Source of the DNA: Macrophomina tecta
Taxonomy: Eukaryota; Ascomycota; Dothideomycetes; Botryosphaeriales; Botryosphaeriaceae
Reading direction: 5' to 3'
Length of the DNA stretch: 64,000 nucleotides
Assembly (NCBI GenBank): GCA_024180945.1
Contig: JAKSGN010000037.1
Span: 2,423,501-2,487,500 of the forward strand
Shown: one piece after another, positions 1-11,399 of the stretch
Layout: every line of letters begins with the position of its first letter
How positions within the stretch are numbered: position 1 is the first letter of the stretch
The notes under the pieces: model-generated
Database searches by the model: none
Told to the model about the DNA's origin: nothing
What the model saw: the letters and a program-made list of their open reading frames with translations, nothing else
Translations under genes and position numbers: made by a program

Positions 1-605
1 CCGTTCGCTGGCTACTTCCTCCCGCATCCGTCGCGCGACTGGGGCAAGCTGGGCGAGGGCTTGGTGAGCACGGTGAGCGACGAGCCGCCGCAGCTGAACT
101 GGGTGTACGTCGATAGCAACACGCACGAGGTGAAGCACGGACTGCGGGACGCGTGCGAGGGGGAGCTGGTCGGGCCCTGGAACGCGAGTCCGGTGAGCAA
201 GAGGTTGACGCTGGAGGGGTGGGAGGGGTTTGTCGCGCTCGAGGAGAGGAGGGGGAGCGGGGTGTGGGAGGTGGCGTTTGATCGGGATGATGATGGGTTA
301 AGCGAGGTGGGGTGTGCGGTGTGTAGACAGGTGGTGAGTTGGCCTTGCGTTTCTTGTCTTTTTTTTTTTTTTTTTTTTTTTGCTTTTGGGAGGAGGTTGT
401 GGATGGATGGAATTTTTTTGCTGATGTTTTTGAGGTGTAGCCGATTGAGCTTGAAAGGAGAGAGATGAGGCTTCAGAGACCGGAATGGGCAAAGCCGCAG
501 CCGGCGGAGGATGATGATATAGATGATGGGGATGTTGAATTTTACTATGTGCAAGATGATGAGGATAAAGCAGCGGAATTAAGTAAGGAAAGAATAAAAG
601 CATAG
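1..605 (+). CDS. 3' part of a small conserved fungal protein of unknown function, two exons
   Basis: The open frame starts before the window and runs 1-333, then 441-605 after a 107-base intron, ending at TAG 603-605. Exon 1 reads ...GYFLPHPSRDWGKLGEGL..., then QLNWVYVDSNTHEVKHG, a GPWN motif, LTLEGWEGFVALEE and VAFDRDDDGL. I recall this pattern from short uncharacterised Pezizomycotina proteins in which a Trp/Asp-rich core ends with a 'DRDD(N/D)GL' strand; no function is known to me. Exon 2 continues in phase as IELERREMRLQRPEW, followed by an acidic tail (EDDDIDDGDVEFYYVQDDED). Codon use is GC-rich in exon 1 and becomes AT-rich toward the stop, which lies right at the edge of the AT-rich block. 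Reading straight through exon 1 without splicing gives an implausible poly-Phe tail, so the spliced model is preferred. The N-terminus is missing. Confidence 0.8.
334..440 (+). other. spliceosomal intron of the left-edge gene
   Basis: Donor GTGAGT at 334-339 and acceptor TAG at 438-440, with a CTGAT branch-site match near 421-425 about 15 bases upstream of the acceptor. Both junctions fall between codons (phase 0), and the frame continues openly on the far side. The intron contains an uninterrupted run of about 23 T (359-381), likely a polymorphic homopolymer. Confidence 0.8.
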
Positions 606-639
606 CTTATAAGAAGAACTCGGAGTTCTTTAGTTAAAT

Positions 640-1197
640 AGAAAAGATACTAGAGTCAACAAGGGAGACTTCGTGTTGAATAAAGAACACCACCAAGATG
701 CAAGTTGTTGTAAAACACTAAAGTCATGATACGCCGACAAATGAGAGGAGATATTCTTCTAGCAAGCATTCCCCTATCAGGAGCAAACCGAAGAGACGCT
801 AATTACAAGCTAAGCAACGCAGATCTCTATTAGCTAAGAGACCGTAAGAGAGGCTCTTTACCCGCAATCTACGAAAAAAGCACTAGGGCCTGACTAGATT
901 AACTTCTAAGTCCTCCGCCTCGTCTGGGACTGGGATAGTAATGGGATAACATAGCTTGTCCAGAGCTGTATGGGCCTTGGATACCATCCAAAACAGTGGA
1001 AGATTGCAAAGGGAATTATACTACGCAAGCTAAACAAGCCGCCTTACGCCTTGCTAAAAGCGTACCGAGTCATCAGCCTTCTAAACTGCCTGGGAAAGGT
1101 AGCTGAAAAGGCGGTAACTATAGCGTTATCTAAGTAATACGAGGGGACTAATGCTCTCCACAACGGCCAGTTCGGCAGTAGAAAACAGCGTGTTAAA
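640..1197 (+). pseudogene. Tad1-like LINE reverse transcriptase remnant
   Basis: From about 850 a broken reading frame gives ALGPDQI, then WDWDSNGI, GYHPKQWKIAKGIILRK, NKPPYALLKAYRVISLLNCL, GKVAEKAV and ALHNGQFGSRKQR. These match the palm region of fungal Tad1-clade non-LTR reverse transcriptases, which read A-P-G-P-D ... W-K-x-A-x-x-x-x-x-x-K-P ... Y-R-x-I-S-L-L-N ... Q-F-G-S-R. In-frame stops (for example TAG where Gln or Trp is expected) and missing flanks show it is dead. The upstream part, 640-850, is weakly similar and needs frame changes. It starts only a few tens of bases after the host gene's stop codon. No poly-A tail or 5' end is visible. Confidence 0.75.
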
Positions 1198-1200
1198 TAT

Positions 1201-1270
1201 TAATAAGTAAGCTTATATAAGCGTAGCTTATTAATATATTACCTTAGGTATTAGAATACTACCTAAGGTA
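1201..1270. repeat. two adjacent hairpins
   Basis: 1201-1233 is an imperfect inverted repeat centred on TTATATAA, with arms TAATAAGTAAGC and GCGTAGCTTATTA. 1240-1250 (TACCTTAGGTA) pairs perfectly with 1260-1270 (TACCTAAGGTA) across a 9-base loop. They sit between the LINE remnant and a transposon-like end and could be the remains of a foldback or MITE element. Confidence 0.5.
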
Positions 1271-1297
1271 TATAACGAATATATCTCAGAGTTATAG

Positions 1298-1344
1298 CAG
1301 TGGCAAAACCACGGTGGCAAACTAAGGTGGCAAAATTCGCCACC
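1298..1344. repeat. pogo/Fot-type terminal repeat remnant
   Basis: CAGTGGCAAA is followed by two further GGTGGCAAA copies and then the inverse GCCACC, so 1331-1344 folds back on itself. The layout of a short motif repeated inside a terminal repeat is the same as in the two complete pogo elements in this window, but the sequence is different. The matching opposite end was not found, so this is probably one surviving end of an older element. Confidence 0.4.
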
Positions 1345-1879
1345 CCATTTCACTGACTAATAACTAAACGGGTATAGCCCCTACTAAAATTCCTTTTATA
1401 TATTATAAAAGTTCAATCATTTCCAGTTATTACGATATAAAAATTATGTAAAACGGATAAGGATTGGGGCTAGAAGCTTATTTCTTATAAATCACCCTCA
1501 TTGGATTTCTAATATGGTATATCTAGAAGGATCTACTTATATAAGGAATAAGTGTATATAAGGGGCTCTAGATAGCACCGTAGTTTTACTTAAAGAGACG
1601 CGCAATACTTATAAACGGAATATAAGTTAATAAAAACTTTATTCTTTATCTTTACCTCTTTTCTTATTCTTCTTTATTAAATCTTCTATCTACTTCTCTC
1701 TTAGAGAATTATCTCCTTCCGACTACTTACTAGGCTTTATTATTTATAATATAGCTTAGTAATCCTCTACCCAAGCCTTAGCGCTTTATAAATCTTTCTT
1801 AATAGATAGGCAGGCCTAACTAGTAATTAATAGTAAGAAGGGGGAGACTCACCTAATATAGGCTAGATTATTATAAGGC
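1345..1879. other. AT-rich stretch with no recognisable gene
   Basis: Both strands are full of stops. 1345-1620 retains some normal composition and may be the body of the element whose end lies at 1298-1344. 1640-1870 is RIP-degraded. Nothing could be assigned. Confidence 0.5.
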
Positions 1880-2151
1880 TCTTATAAGCAGGCCTCTACC
1901 TCTAAGAATCTAAATACTAAAGAGAAAGAAAACCTATTAAGGGGTTTTAAGTAGATATAAGAAGAAAATAAGAATAAATTAAATATATAATAAGACTAAG
2001 TACTATATATAAAGACTATATTACTAATAATATACTAAATTATTATTAAAGTTAACTATAAAGATTAAAGCTATCTAAGAAGTATAGCTTATATAGTAAG
2101 AAAGTTCTATATAATATAAATATTTATTAGGGGTATTACGCTTAATAGTAT
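1880..2151 (-). repeat. Gypsy-1b LTR, left piece (split by Gypsy-1a)
   Basis: This runs parallel to the first part of the Gypsy-1a LTR at 2152 (GGCCTCTACCTCTAA..., AAGAGAA(A/G)GAAAACC, then AGTTAACTATAAAG). It stops at the 5-bp target duplication AGTAT (2147-2151) and resumes at 9503. The two pieces total about 472 bases, equal to a full LTR of this family. The element reads on the minus strand, so this is its 3' LTR. Confidence 0.75.
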
Positions 2152-2624
2152 TATAATAAGTGGGCCTCTACCTCTAAAAATCTAAATACTAAAGAGAAGG
2201 AAAACCTATTAAAAGATTTTCTTAAGTAGATATAAGAAGAGAATAAGAGTAAGCTAAATATATAATAAGATAAAGTACTATATACGAAGACTATATTACT
2301 AATAGAGTTTAAATTCTATTATTAAAGTTAACTATAAAGGTTAAAGCTATCTAAGTATAGTTTATATATAAGTAGAAAAGTATATATAATCTAGTAAAGC
2401 TATTATATATTTAGTATATAAGGGCTTTATATATTATTTTATAAAAATATTCTATACTATTTATTAGGGGTACTCTTAGTATACCGTTACTTAAAAATAT
2501 AAGTAGGTTTTATATAACTTCTAGTATATAAGTCCTCTTTATATAGTACTTTACACTACTACTTAGATTCTTATATCTTTTTTTAGAATTATTATACTTT
2601 TTTTATAGAGGTTATACTATAATA
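2152..2624 (-). repeat. Gypsy-1a 3' LTR (left)
   Basis: Aligns over its whole length with 9022-9497. The differences I see are almost all C/T or G/A. It ends in ACTATAATA followed by the polypurine tract complement CTATTCCTCTCTT. Confidence 0.85.
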
Positions 2625-5600
2625 CTATTCCTCTCTTTAAGAATCTTCGGCCTAAAAATTTAGTTATATTTCTTATTTCTTATATTATTAGGGCTTTTTA
2701 GTTTTTTTTTTAGCTCCGTAAGCTTTTCTTATAATATTAAAATATTCCTAGGCTAATAATTTCTTAGTTTCTATATATTCTTATAAGTAATACTATAGAA
2801 CCTTATACTATTAAGACTTATTAAAAAAGACTTTTCTATATAAAGTTAAGATAGTCCCTTATAGCTACTATTTAAAGTATAAGACAAAGTATATAACTTT
2901 AAAAAATAATTTCTTAGTTTATTTCTTCTACTTAAGTACTCGCTGCTCTAGTTATAATATTATATATTAAAGTACTTTAAGCTATAGATTTCTATAATTA
3001 CTTTTCTAATTTATTTTAATATTTTTAGTAGTCTTTCTTAATTATAAGTAGGCTCGCTTAGCTACTAAAAAAAATATAACTTTAGTAAAGCTTTTATATT
3101 TATAAAAGTAGTATTGGTTTTTCTTTAAGTATTATTTCTAAATAATTTATAAGAATTTTAAATTGCTAGAAAAGCTAGAGAAGGTAAAGACTACTAGTTT
3201 ATTTAGAAGTTCTTTTAACTTTAAAAATTCTAAGGGTTTCTTCTTATTAAAATAGCTATATTACGAGTTAGTAGATTCTACTATACTATAGATTACTAAG
3301 TCGGCCGGCGAATCTAGGACTAAGATATAATTATCTTATTTTTTTAAGCTAGTAAATTTTACTTATCTATTTTTATTTATAATAGACTTATTAGTTTTTA
3401 AAGGTTTTTTATTATTCTTCTTTAGAGATAATCTTATTTTTATAAAAGATCTAGGTTCTAGTAATAGAATTCTATAATAAGGTCTAGGTATATATTATTT
3501 TTTAGTATTTATTAGTTATCTTTATTCTTATATTCTTTCTATTTAATAAGATATTTAAGCTAATGTCTAAACTATTTATAGTCTAGGATTTTTTTAACTA
3601 GGTACTAGTATTCTTTAATATTAGAATTTTCTAGTATAATCTCTTTTTATATTTTTAGAATAATAGTATTTTCTAGTACTAGCTCGAGTATTACTATATA
3701 AAAGATAAAATTTATTTATATATTAAGTAATTTAAGTTAATATATAACTTTTCTAAGTTTTTTTATAATTTTAAATAGACTAATTTTCTTAAAATCTAAT
3801 TTATTACTCGGTTACTTTAATTTAATATTTTTTATAAGAAGGTATACTTTATTTTCTTTTTTAAAATTTAGTGCTACCTAGTATTATCTATTATAGTATT
3901 TAGATATTATAATTTATATATATTTAAGATTAAGACTAATAGTTTTATATAATTCTCTTAGCTACTTAGCTTTAAGAATATCTTTTTAAGCTAGTTTTTT
4001 ACTTAGAATAACTTCTCTATATATATCTAGTTTAAATCTATAGTTAGTAAAGAATAGAAATACGTTACTTAACTCTTATTTAGCACTATTATAGAAGAAT
4101 TATACTATAGATAGCTATATAGCCTAGTTATTATATAGATAGTTAATATAATAGTAGAGATATTATTTAAGAGTTTAGTTTATTTATTTTATCTAGCCGT
4201 TAGTTTATATATATACTATTATAGAGAGTTTATTCTTTATTCTAAGCTAGCGTATAAGCGTTTACTAAAATTTTAATTTTATTAGCTTATTTCTATCTAA
4301 GACTAATACTTCTAGCATTTTATAATCTATAAAGATATATTAAAAAAATATATAGGCTAGCTATTTTATATTTAATACCTTAAAATAGAATAAAAAGTAG
4401 GCGTACTTTATAAATTTATTAATAAAGACTAGAATTAAGTTATATTTAACTTCTATAAGTAGATTTTAGAACCTTAGTAGCTTTATAATAAAGTCTAGTA
4501 TAATCTATTACTATAGTTATTCTAGAATCCTTAGGAGTTAAAGTTATTTATATAGGGTATATATTATAACTTTACTTCGAATATAAAGATTATATTATAA
4601 GACTATATACTAGACTATCTTTTATAACTCTAAAAAGTAAAAGTTTTATATAATTCTTTTAGTTATTTTATTAATACTCTAATATCTATACATAGGTACT
4701 ATATATATATTTTTAATAAATACTTCTTATAGTTTTATTAAAATATAGATTAATTCTTTAAAGAGAAGTATTTCTTTTCTATTTTAAGTAATATATAAGT
4801 TATTTTTAAGTGCTAAAAGTTTCTATATAAAGAAGTTCTAAGTGTATACTTCTTAAATCTTTTAATACTACGGGTTTAACTTAATATAAAGTATTAAAAA
4901 AGACTATCTAGTAAGAATAATTAATTTATCGCTTATTTACTATAATATTATAGATTACGGCTTAATTTTTTTTATATAGTCTATTCTTCTATTAAGTATA
5001 TTAGTAGTGGCATTATCTATATCTTTTTTTATATATAATTTTAAAATTATAGAATACTAATTCTTATAATTAGCGAATTTATTATTAGTTTAACTTTTTA
5101 GTTATAGTAAAGTATATAAGATTCTAATAGTTATAATATACTATTATTTATTAGTTAGCTTCTTCTAGGTAGTATCTCTAGTACTTAAATATTAAAATAA
5201 TAGCTAAGAGCTTCTTATTATAAATATTATAGATAAGCTTTACTAGAGTAAACTTTCTAGAGTAAAACGTAATTAAATACTATTTATTTTACTTATTAGG
5301 CTAGCTAAGATATACTTCTGAAGTAAATTTTAATATATTAGTTTCTACTTTAATTAGTTTATTAGAATTATATATTTCTAAAATAGATATTTTATAAAGT
5401 ATTCTCTTTAGTAAATTAAAGATTTACTATTAATTATTTCTTTATTAAAAGCTATATTCTTTTTAAATAAATTATATTAAAGATTTTATAATCTTTAAAT
5501 AGTTCTAGATAAACTTTTTATAGAAGTTAGTAAATCTAAGAAAGAATTATACTTTTTTAATTATCTTTAATACTAGCTATTCTCTAATAGAATCTAGTTT

Positions 5601-8600
5601 TAAGTTATCTATACTAATATATCTAGGAGTAATAATAAAACCTAAGAATTTTATTCTTTAAATATACTATTTATATTTTTCTAGTATAATAAATAAATTC
5701 TTTACTTAGAGAACTTTTAGAATTTTTTTAATATATTTCTTATATTTCTTAAGTATTTTTAAAAAGATAAGAATATCGTCGAGGTAAGCTAAATAGAAGA
5801 TATTTAAATATTTATATAGTATATTATTAATAAGTAACTAGAATATTACTAGTATATTAGTAAGTCTAAATAGTATTATTATATATTTATAGAGTTCTAG
5901 TCTTATTTTAAAGACTATTTTTTATTCTTTTTCTTCTTTAATTCTAATTAGATAATAATCTTTTCTAAAATCTAGTTTTATAAAGTACTTTATATTTTCT
6001 AACTTATTCTAAAGCTTATTAATATATAAAAGTAGGTATTAGTTTTTAATTATAATATTATTAAGTTATTAATAATTAATATAGAGATATAACTTACTAT
6101 TCTTTTTAAAAATAAAAAGAATGAAATATCTAGCTAATAATATTAAGAACTAAATATATTTTTATTTAAGATTCTTTTTAATATATTATTTTAAAACCTC
6201 TATTTTCTTCTTTAATAAGATGTAAATAAACTTATAAGCTAGTTTTATTTTTAGCTTAAGTAGAATCTTATAGTTTTATAGTTAATATTTAGATAAGTCT
6301 CTCTTTTTTTTTTCTTAGTAAATAATAACTAGATTTTAATATTTATTAGATACTATTTCTATTTTTAGTATTAAAGATATTTTTTATAGTTACTACTATA
6401 TCTTTAAACTATTATATTATTCTTTTTTAATTTTTATAAAATTATCTTCTTTAATAGAAGTTAGATAGTTTTTATTTTTTAGTCTTTCTTATTAGGCTCT
6501 AGCTAATACTCTCTATTATACTACTAGTAAGAATTTAATATATATAAGATAGATATATTATTCTTAGTATTATATATATTTAAATACTTCTTTTAAGATT
6601 ATCTAGACGTTTATAAAAGATTTTAGAACTACTAATTACTTTTATAAAGTTTTACTTTTAGTTTTATACTTTTTCTATATAGTTCTTTATAATAAGTATT
6701 ATATCTAATTTTTAGAAATACTTAACTTAATAGAACTTACTTTATTTAAGATACTATATTTTACTAAAAAGATAGTATTTTATATACTATAGTTCTAGTT
6801 TTATTTTAGACTTTTCTTAAGATTACTATTAATACTATTATCGCTAGGCCTTATACTATTATTTAAGTCTTACGTTTCTTTTAATAATCTAAGAGTATTA
6901 TTTTACTTAGTAAGGCATATTTCTATAATAGAGTTATATTTTACTAAGAAGACTTTATCTTTTATATTATAGTTCTAGTTTTAACTTATATTACTACTAG
7001 AGTTATCTATATAGTTACTATTTTTAGGTATTACGCTAGCTACTTCTTAATTTTTAGTAGATAAGAGTCGCTATAGAGTATTTACTAATCTATTTTTTAT
7101 ATATAAACTAAATTTTTATAGAAAATTATTAATTTTTTTTTAGAAGATAATTTTATCTTCTTTACTAAAGTTAAAGATAGATTTCTATATTTAGATCTAA
7201 AATATATCTAAAATAATATTATATCTAGAAATATATTAAATATTAAGAAAAATCTATTTCTAATAGTTCTTAATTTAGAGAATTACTTTTTTTATTTTTA
7301 TTTTTATTTAGTCTTCTTTATAGACTAAGCTTTTTTTATTAAATTTACTAAGCGGATATAGCTCTTTTTTTTTTTAATATAGAATCTTATATTATTCTAT
7401 AAACTTATTATACATAAAGTTTCTACTTAATTCTATATTAATTAGTATTATAATAAAATATTTATTAAATATTTCTTTTATCTTAAATTATTTCTAAAGA
7501 TTTAGTCTAGTAAGAACTTTTGTATTTAATATACGTAATACTATATAAAAGAACCTAGACTATAGCTCCTAGATTAATTCTAATATTATAGAACTATTTA
7601 GTTTTTTAGCTTTAGATAGCTATAGACTTTACTATAGATATAGTCTTTTTATTTACTAGAATAGATATAGGTTTACTTTTAATTAGTCTATTTATCTAAT
7701 TTCTACTATTAGTACTATTAGATATTACTATTATATACCTAGTAGTAAAAGATAAGAAACCATAAAATTTTTTTAAATATTTATTATAAGATATAATTCT
7801 AGATTATTATAGTTTTATATAGATAGAGTACTTTAGTTATTTTTTATAGGCTATTATAGTCCGCTTACTATCGAGTAGTTATTTTTTAATAATAAAATAT
7901 TATAAGTAGGATAAGCGCTTAAGGTCTACTTTTTATTTTTTTTATTATAAGGGTTCTATAGGTACTTAGAAGAGAAGTACTTATTACTACTATAGATAAT
8001 ATAAAGTTAGTTTTTATAGCGCTATTTCTACTTATTTATTTAGTTTAGGTTAGGTTTTTTATGTTTTTTATTATTATTTTAACTACTATTATTACTCTTC
8101 TTAGAATTCTATTAGTTAACTACGTTAAGGGCTATAGTATCTCTATCTTTAAGAATTATTTATTTATAATAAGATTTTAAGGTATTAGCTAGTTAAAAAC
8201 CTATCTTTTATTTATATATATAATTATTAATTTAAGATATAAGGTCTACTATCTTTTAGAAGATAGATAAATATTTATAGATAATTATATTTTTCTTAAC
8301 TTCTTTCTTTAGACCTTTATAGAAGAGGTCGCGGAAAGTCTTATTTAACTATTTAAGATAGGCTATAAGCTATTAAAACTTAGTTATATAGATAGCTATA
8401 GATTCTAGTTATTTAATAGTTGTAATATTATTAGAGGCTTTATAAACCTTATCTTAGTTATTAAAAGTAGTTTTAAGGTTATTAGCAAATTTCTTATATA
8501 TATTAAAAATTTTTTTAGTCTTTTTTTATCTTTTCTAGAGAGAGTATTTATTAGCTAAATAGTTATAAAGATATAATTCTATTTATACCTCTACTATTTC

Positions 8601-9021
8601 TCTAAGATAGATTAATATAAAAAATACTACTTTACTATTATTATTAAACTATACTTAGTTAAACTAGAGATAGCATTATATCTAGAATAGAAAAAATTAA
8701 AACTTTTTTTTATTTCTATTAAACTTCTTAGATACTACTACTTTAATCTTAGTAATACTTTATTTTATTATATACTTAAATAGTTAAGTATTCTAAGCCT
8801 TTAGCTTCTTAATAAGCTATAAAAGCTTAACTCTAGTAGACTTTATTTACTATATAGGCTAAGCTAGCCCCTAAATATTCTAAATCTAATTTTCGGCTAG
8901 GTTAATCTCTATTTAAGATTCTAGTACTATTACTATTTTCTAAACTTATTAGAAGATAATATTTTATTTAATAAGACTTAATCTTAGAGCCTTTCTCTTC
9001 TTATAAGAATAGTAGTTAAAG
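2625..9021 (-). pseudogene. Gypsy-1a gag-pol, heavily mutated
   Basis: No frame stays open for more than a few dozen codons. On the minus strand, 5766-5789 still reads A-Y-L-D-D-I-L-I, the catalytic YLDD box of a Ty3/gypsy reverse transcriptase. It survived because those codons contain no CpA or TpG. Gag and protease therefore lie toward 9 kb, RNase H and integrase toward 3-5 kb. The minus-strand 3' end near 2.6-3.6 kb resembles Gypsy-5 (shared stretch CTAGTACTAGCTCGAG around 3.68 kb and 54.63 kb). CA and TG dinucleotides are nearly absent. Domain borders cannot be set by eye. Confidence 0.75.
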
Positions 9022-9497
9022 TATAATAAGCGAGTCTCTATTTCTAAAGATCTAAATATTAAAGAGAGAGAAAACCTATTAAAGAATTTTCTTAAATAAA
9101 TATAAGAAGAGAATAAGAGTAAGCTAAATATATAATAAGATAAAGTACTATATACGAAGGCTATATTACTAATAGAGTTTAAATTCTATTATTAAAGTTA
9201 ACTATAAAGATTAAAGTTATCTAAGAAGTATAGTTTATATATAAGTAGAAAAGTATATATAATCTATTAAAGCTATTATATATTTAGTATATAAGGGCTT
9301 TATATACTATTTTATAAGAATATTTTATATCGTTCGTTAGAAATACTCTTAGTATACTATTACTTAAGGGTATAAGTAGGTCTTATATAACTTTTAGTAT
9401 ATAAGTTCTTTTTATATAGTACTTTACTTTATTATTTAAATTCTTATATCTCTTTCTAGAATTATTATATCTTTTTTATAAAGGCTATACTATAATA
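9022..9497 (-). repeat. Gypsy-1a 5' LTR (right)
   Basis: Partner of 2152-2624, immediately followed by the second AGTAT. The sequence just inside it (minus strand CTTTAACTACTATTC...) would hold the primer-binding site and is shared with Gypsy-5. Confidence 0.85.
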
Positions 9498-9502
9498 AGT
9501 AT

Positions 9503-10154
9503 ATAGCCTTCTAAGTATAGTATAATAATTAAGTATTTCTAGCTTAGTAAGCTTCTTATACTTAAAAAGTCTTAGTAATCTAAGTAGATAGATCTAACTT
9601 ATTATAGAATTATATAATCTTAGACTCTTTTTATTTTAAGTTTAATTATTTTAGTAGGGCTAATCTCTAACTTTTTTAATCTATAAAGACTATGCTATAA
9701 TACTATTTTTTTTAAGAATTTTTAGTCTAAAATTTTTTTTATATTATTTAATTCTTTATAGATTCTTCTTAGGTTATTTCTTTTTTATAAGTCTATTATA
9801 ACTAAATATAAGTAGAATATAATTAAAAAGTAATAATATTTAGTAGTTCTTATAGAGTCTATTTTTTTTTATATAAATTATTCTTATTTTAAGTATAAGC
9901 TAAATAATAAGTTATATAAAATTACTTTAGACTATAATTATTATAGTACCTATATTATAAAAGATATAATAATATATAATATAAAGAAAATATTACTTTT
10001 TAAAAATAAATAGCCTTTTTTTATTTAAAATACTTTATTTATATCTTTTAGCTTTAGGTCTCTACTATAAATAGAAGAAGTTAAAAACTAAAAAAACTAA
10101 AACTTAGAAAATATTTCTAGCTTCTTTAATAGATTTTAATAGACTTTATACTAT
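9503..10154 (-). mobile_element. Gypsy-1b: rest of split LTR plus 3' internal end
   Basis: 9503-9702 completes the LTR begun at 1880. From 9703 the polypurine-tract complement CTATTTTTTTTAAG and a 3' internal stretch parallel to 2625 onward follow, confirming another minus-strand element of the same family. It is cut at 10154 by insertion of Gypsy-2b; the rest of the element is not in the window. Degradation is even heavier than in Gypsy-1a, as expected of the older host copy. Confidence 0.7.
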
Positions 10155-10733
10155 TATAAATAATTAAGTTAGTTATAAGTAGAAAATCTTTAAAAAATTA
10201 TATTCTTAGATATAAATTCTTAGTATAGTAGAATTTATCTATAATAGTATTATATACTAGGGCTAGTATATAGTATATAATAAGTATATAAGACGTATAT
10301 AAACAGTACTTAAAGAGTATACTAGGGCCTATTATTTTAATACTACTCTTCTTTTTATTAGAAATTATTCTAATTTCTATTAAAGAAGTTATTATTTTAG
10401 TACTTTATTAAAAAACTTTAGATAAGAAAAAAGAGTATAACTAGTTATTATATAAAAAATAGTATTATATATTAGCTATAAGTATAATAAGATAAGGTAG
10501 ATTAGTTTTATTATATAGTTATAACTATAAATAATAAATACTAAAATAAAGAAATTTATTACTAGATAGTAATTAGTAATATTAGTTAGCTTATTATATA
10601 TATAAATAATATAGATAATATTATATTAGTATAGTTTTTTATTTATTATTAGATATTATTACTATTAAGAATAATAGAAAATAGTATTATATAATAATAC
10701 TAGTAAATATACTAATTAGTAACTTATATATAC
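10155..10733 (-). mobile_element. Gypsy-2b, first piece: 3' LTR and 3' untranslated region
   Basis: 10155-10342 is a 188-base LTR homologous to the inverted LTR at 36332-36520. The polypurine complement CTACTCTTC follows, and then 3' sequence that parallels 36521-36926. At 10733 it is broken by Copia-1a. The element continues at 16530-16670 and 31067-31442; its gag-pol half is missing from the window. Confidence 0.75.
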
Positions 10734-10953
10734 TGTTGAAACAAGTAGTGTAACGGCTTATTTAATAGTAAATAGAATGAATTAGCATGTCTAGTAGAGG
10801 GAGGCCGTACGGGCTTTCTTTATATGTATCTTACCTACTAGGGTAAAACGGGTATGTAACTTACTTACCTGCTGAGATAGGTGTGTAACGAGTATAAGAT
10901 ATAACTAAATCCAAAACACTACTAAAAGTAAAATGCACGTGATTAATCTAATA
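10734..10953 (-). repeat. Copia-1a 3' LTR (left)
   Basis: Begins TGTTGAAACA on the plus strand. It matches 16305-16524 with transitions only at the positions checked. On the minus strand GAAGGGGGTG, a classical polypurine tract, directly precedes it (complement at 10954-10963). Confidence 0.9.
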
Positions 10954-11095
10954 CACCCCCTTCACGTACTGCCTATTTGGGGAGTAGGTGATAAAAAGAA
11001 ATAAGAGTAAAATAGATAACTAGGTAAGTATTAAACTCGTAAACTCACTTAAAGTAGGCGGTTGATTTCTAAGATTAAAAGAAATAATAAAACGT

Positions 11096-11145
11096 ATTCT
11101 CTATACTATAAGCAAGCGGTACTGCTTGCTTATAGTATAGAGAAT
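11096..11145. repeat. perfect 22-bp-stem hairpin in the Copia-1a 3' region
   Basis: Arm 11096-11117 is the exact reverse complement of arm 11124-11145, with a 6-base loop (GGTACT). It lies between the RNase H-coding region and the 3' LTR in the element's own orientation. It is neither an LTR nor a coding part of copia. Confidence 0.85.
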
Positions 11146-11195
11146 ATATAAGTAATATAAGGATAATATATATAAGTACTAAAAGGGTTAGGGGA

Positions 11196-11221
11196 GACTT
11201 ATACCTACTTAGGTATAAGTC
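11196..11221. repeat. 26-bp palindrome, member of a recurring motif
   Basis: Arms GACTTATACCTA and TAGGTATAAGTC around a 2-base centre. Near-identical palindromes occur in the Gypsy-3 LTRs and in Gypsy-4. Confidence 0.8.
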
Positions 11222-11399
11222 CTTTATTAGCTTAAGTAAGCTATAAGGGTTGCGCCTTATTTTATAAAATAATATAAATAAATGACTGCTAATTATGGAG
11301 TAGGGAAAGTCTAATAGCCGTAACGAAATAAGCGTGCTTTTAGCGAGATAGGGCTTTAGTAAGACCGTCTACTAATATTACTGCTGTAGGCGTCTACTA

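Larger units (their letters stand above)
2152..9497 (-). mobile_element. Gypsy-1a, complete Ty3/gypsy element, RIP-degraded
   Basis: LTRs of about 473 bases (2152-2624 and 9022-9497) flank a minus-strand internal region, with target duplication AGTAT at 2147-2151 and 9498-9502. A polypurine tract lies directly inside the left LTR: on the minus strand AAAGAGAGGAATAG precedes the LTR end at 2624. Total length is about 7.3 kb, normal for a fungal chromovirus. The LTR ends read TA..TA, consistent with TG..CA after C-to-T change at both ends. It is inserted in an LTR of the same family. Confidence 0.85.

Noticed and set aside
61..468. Unspliced plus-strand frame starting at Met 61
   Set aside because: The frame is open upstream of 61, and reading through the intron gives a poly-Phe tail. 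The spliced version continues in phase to an acidic C-terminus.
12..603. Two minus-strand open frames opposite the left-edge gene
   Set aside because: They read the antisense of a well-supported spliced gene, and the poly-Lys strings come from the antisense of the intron's T run.
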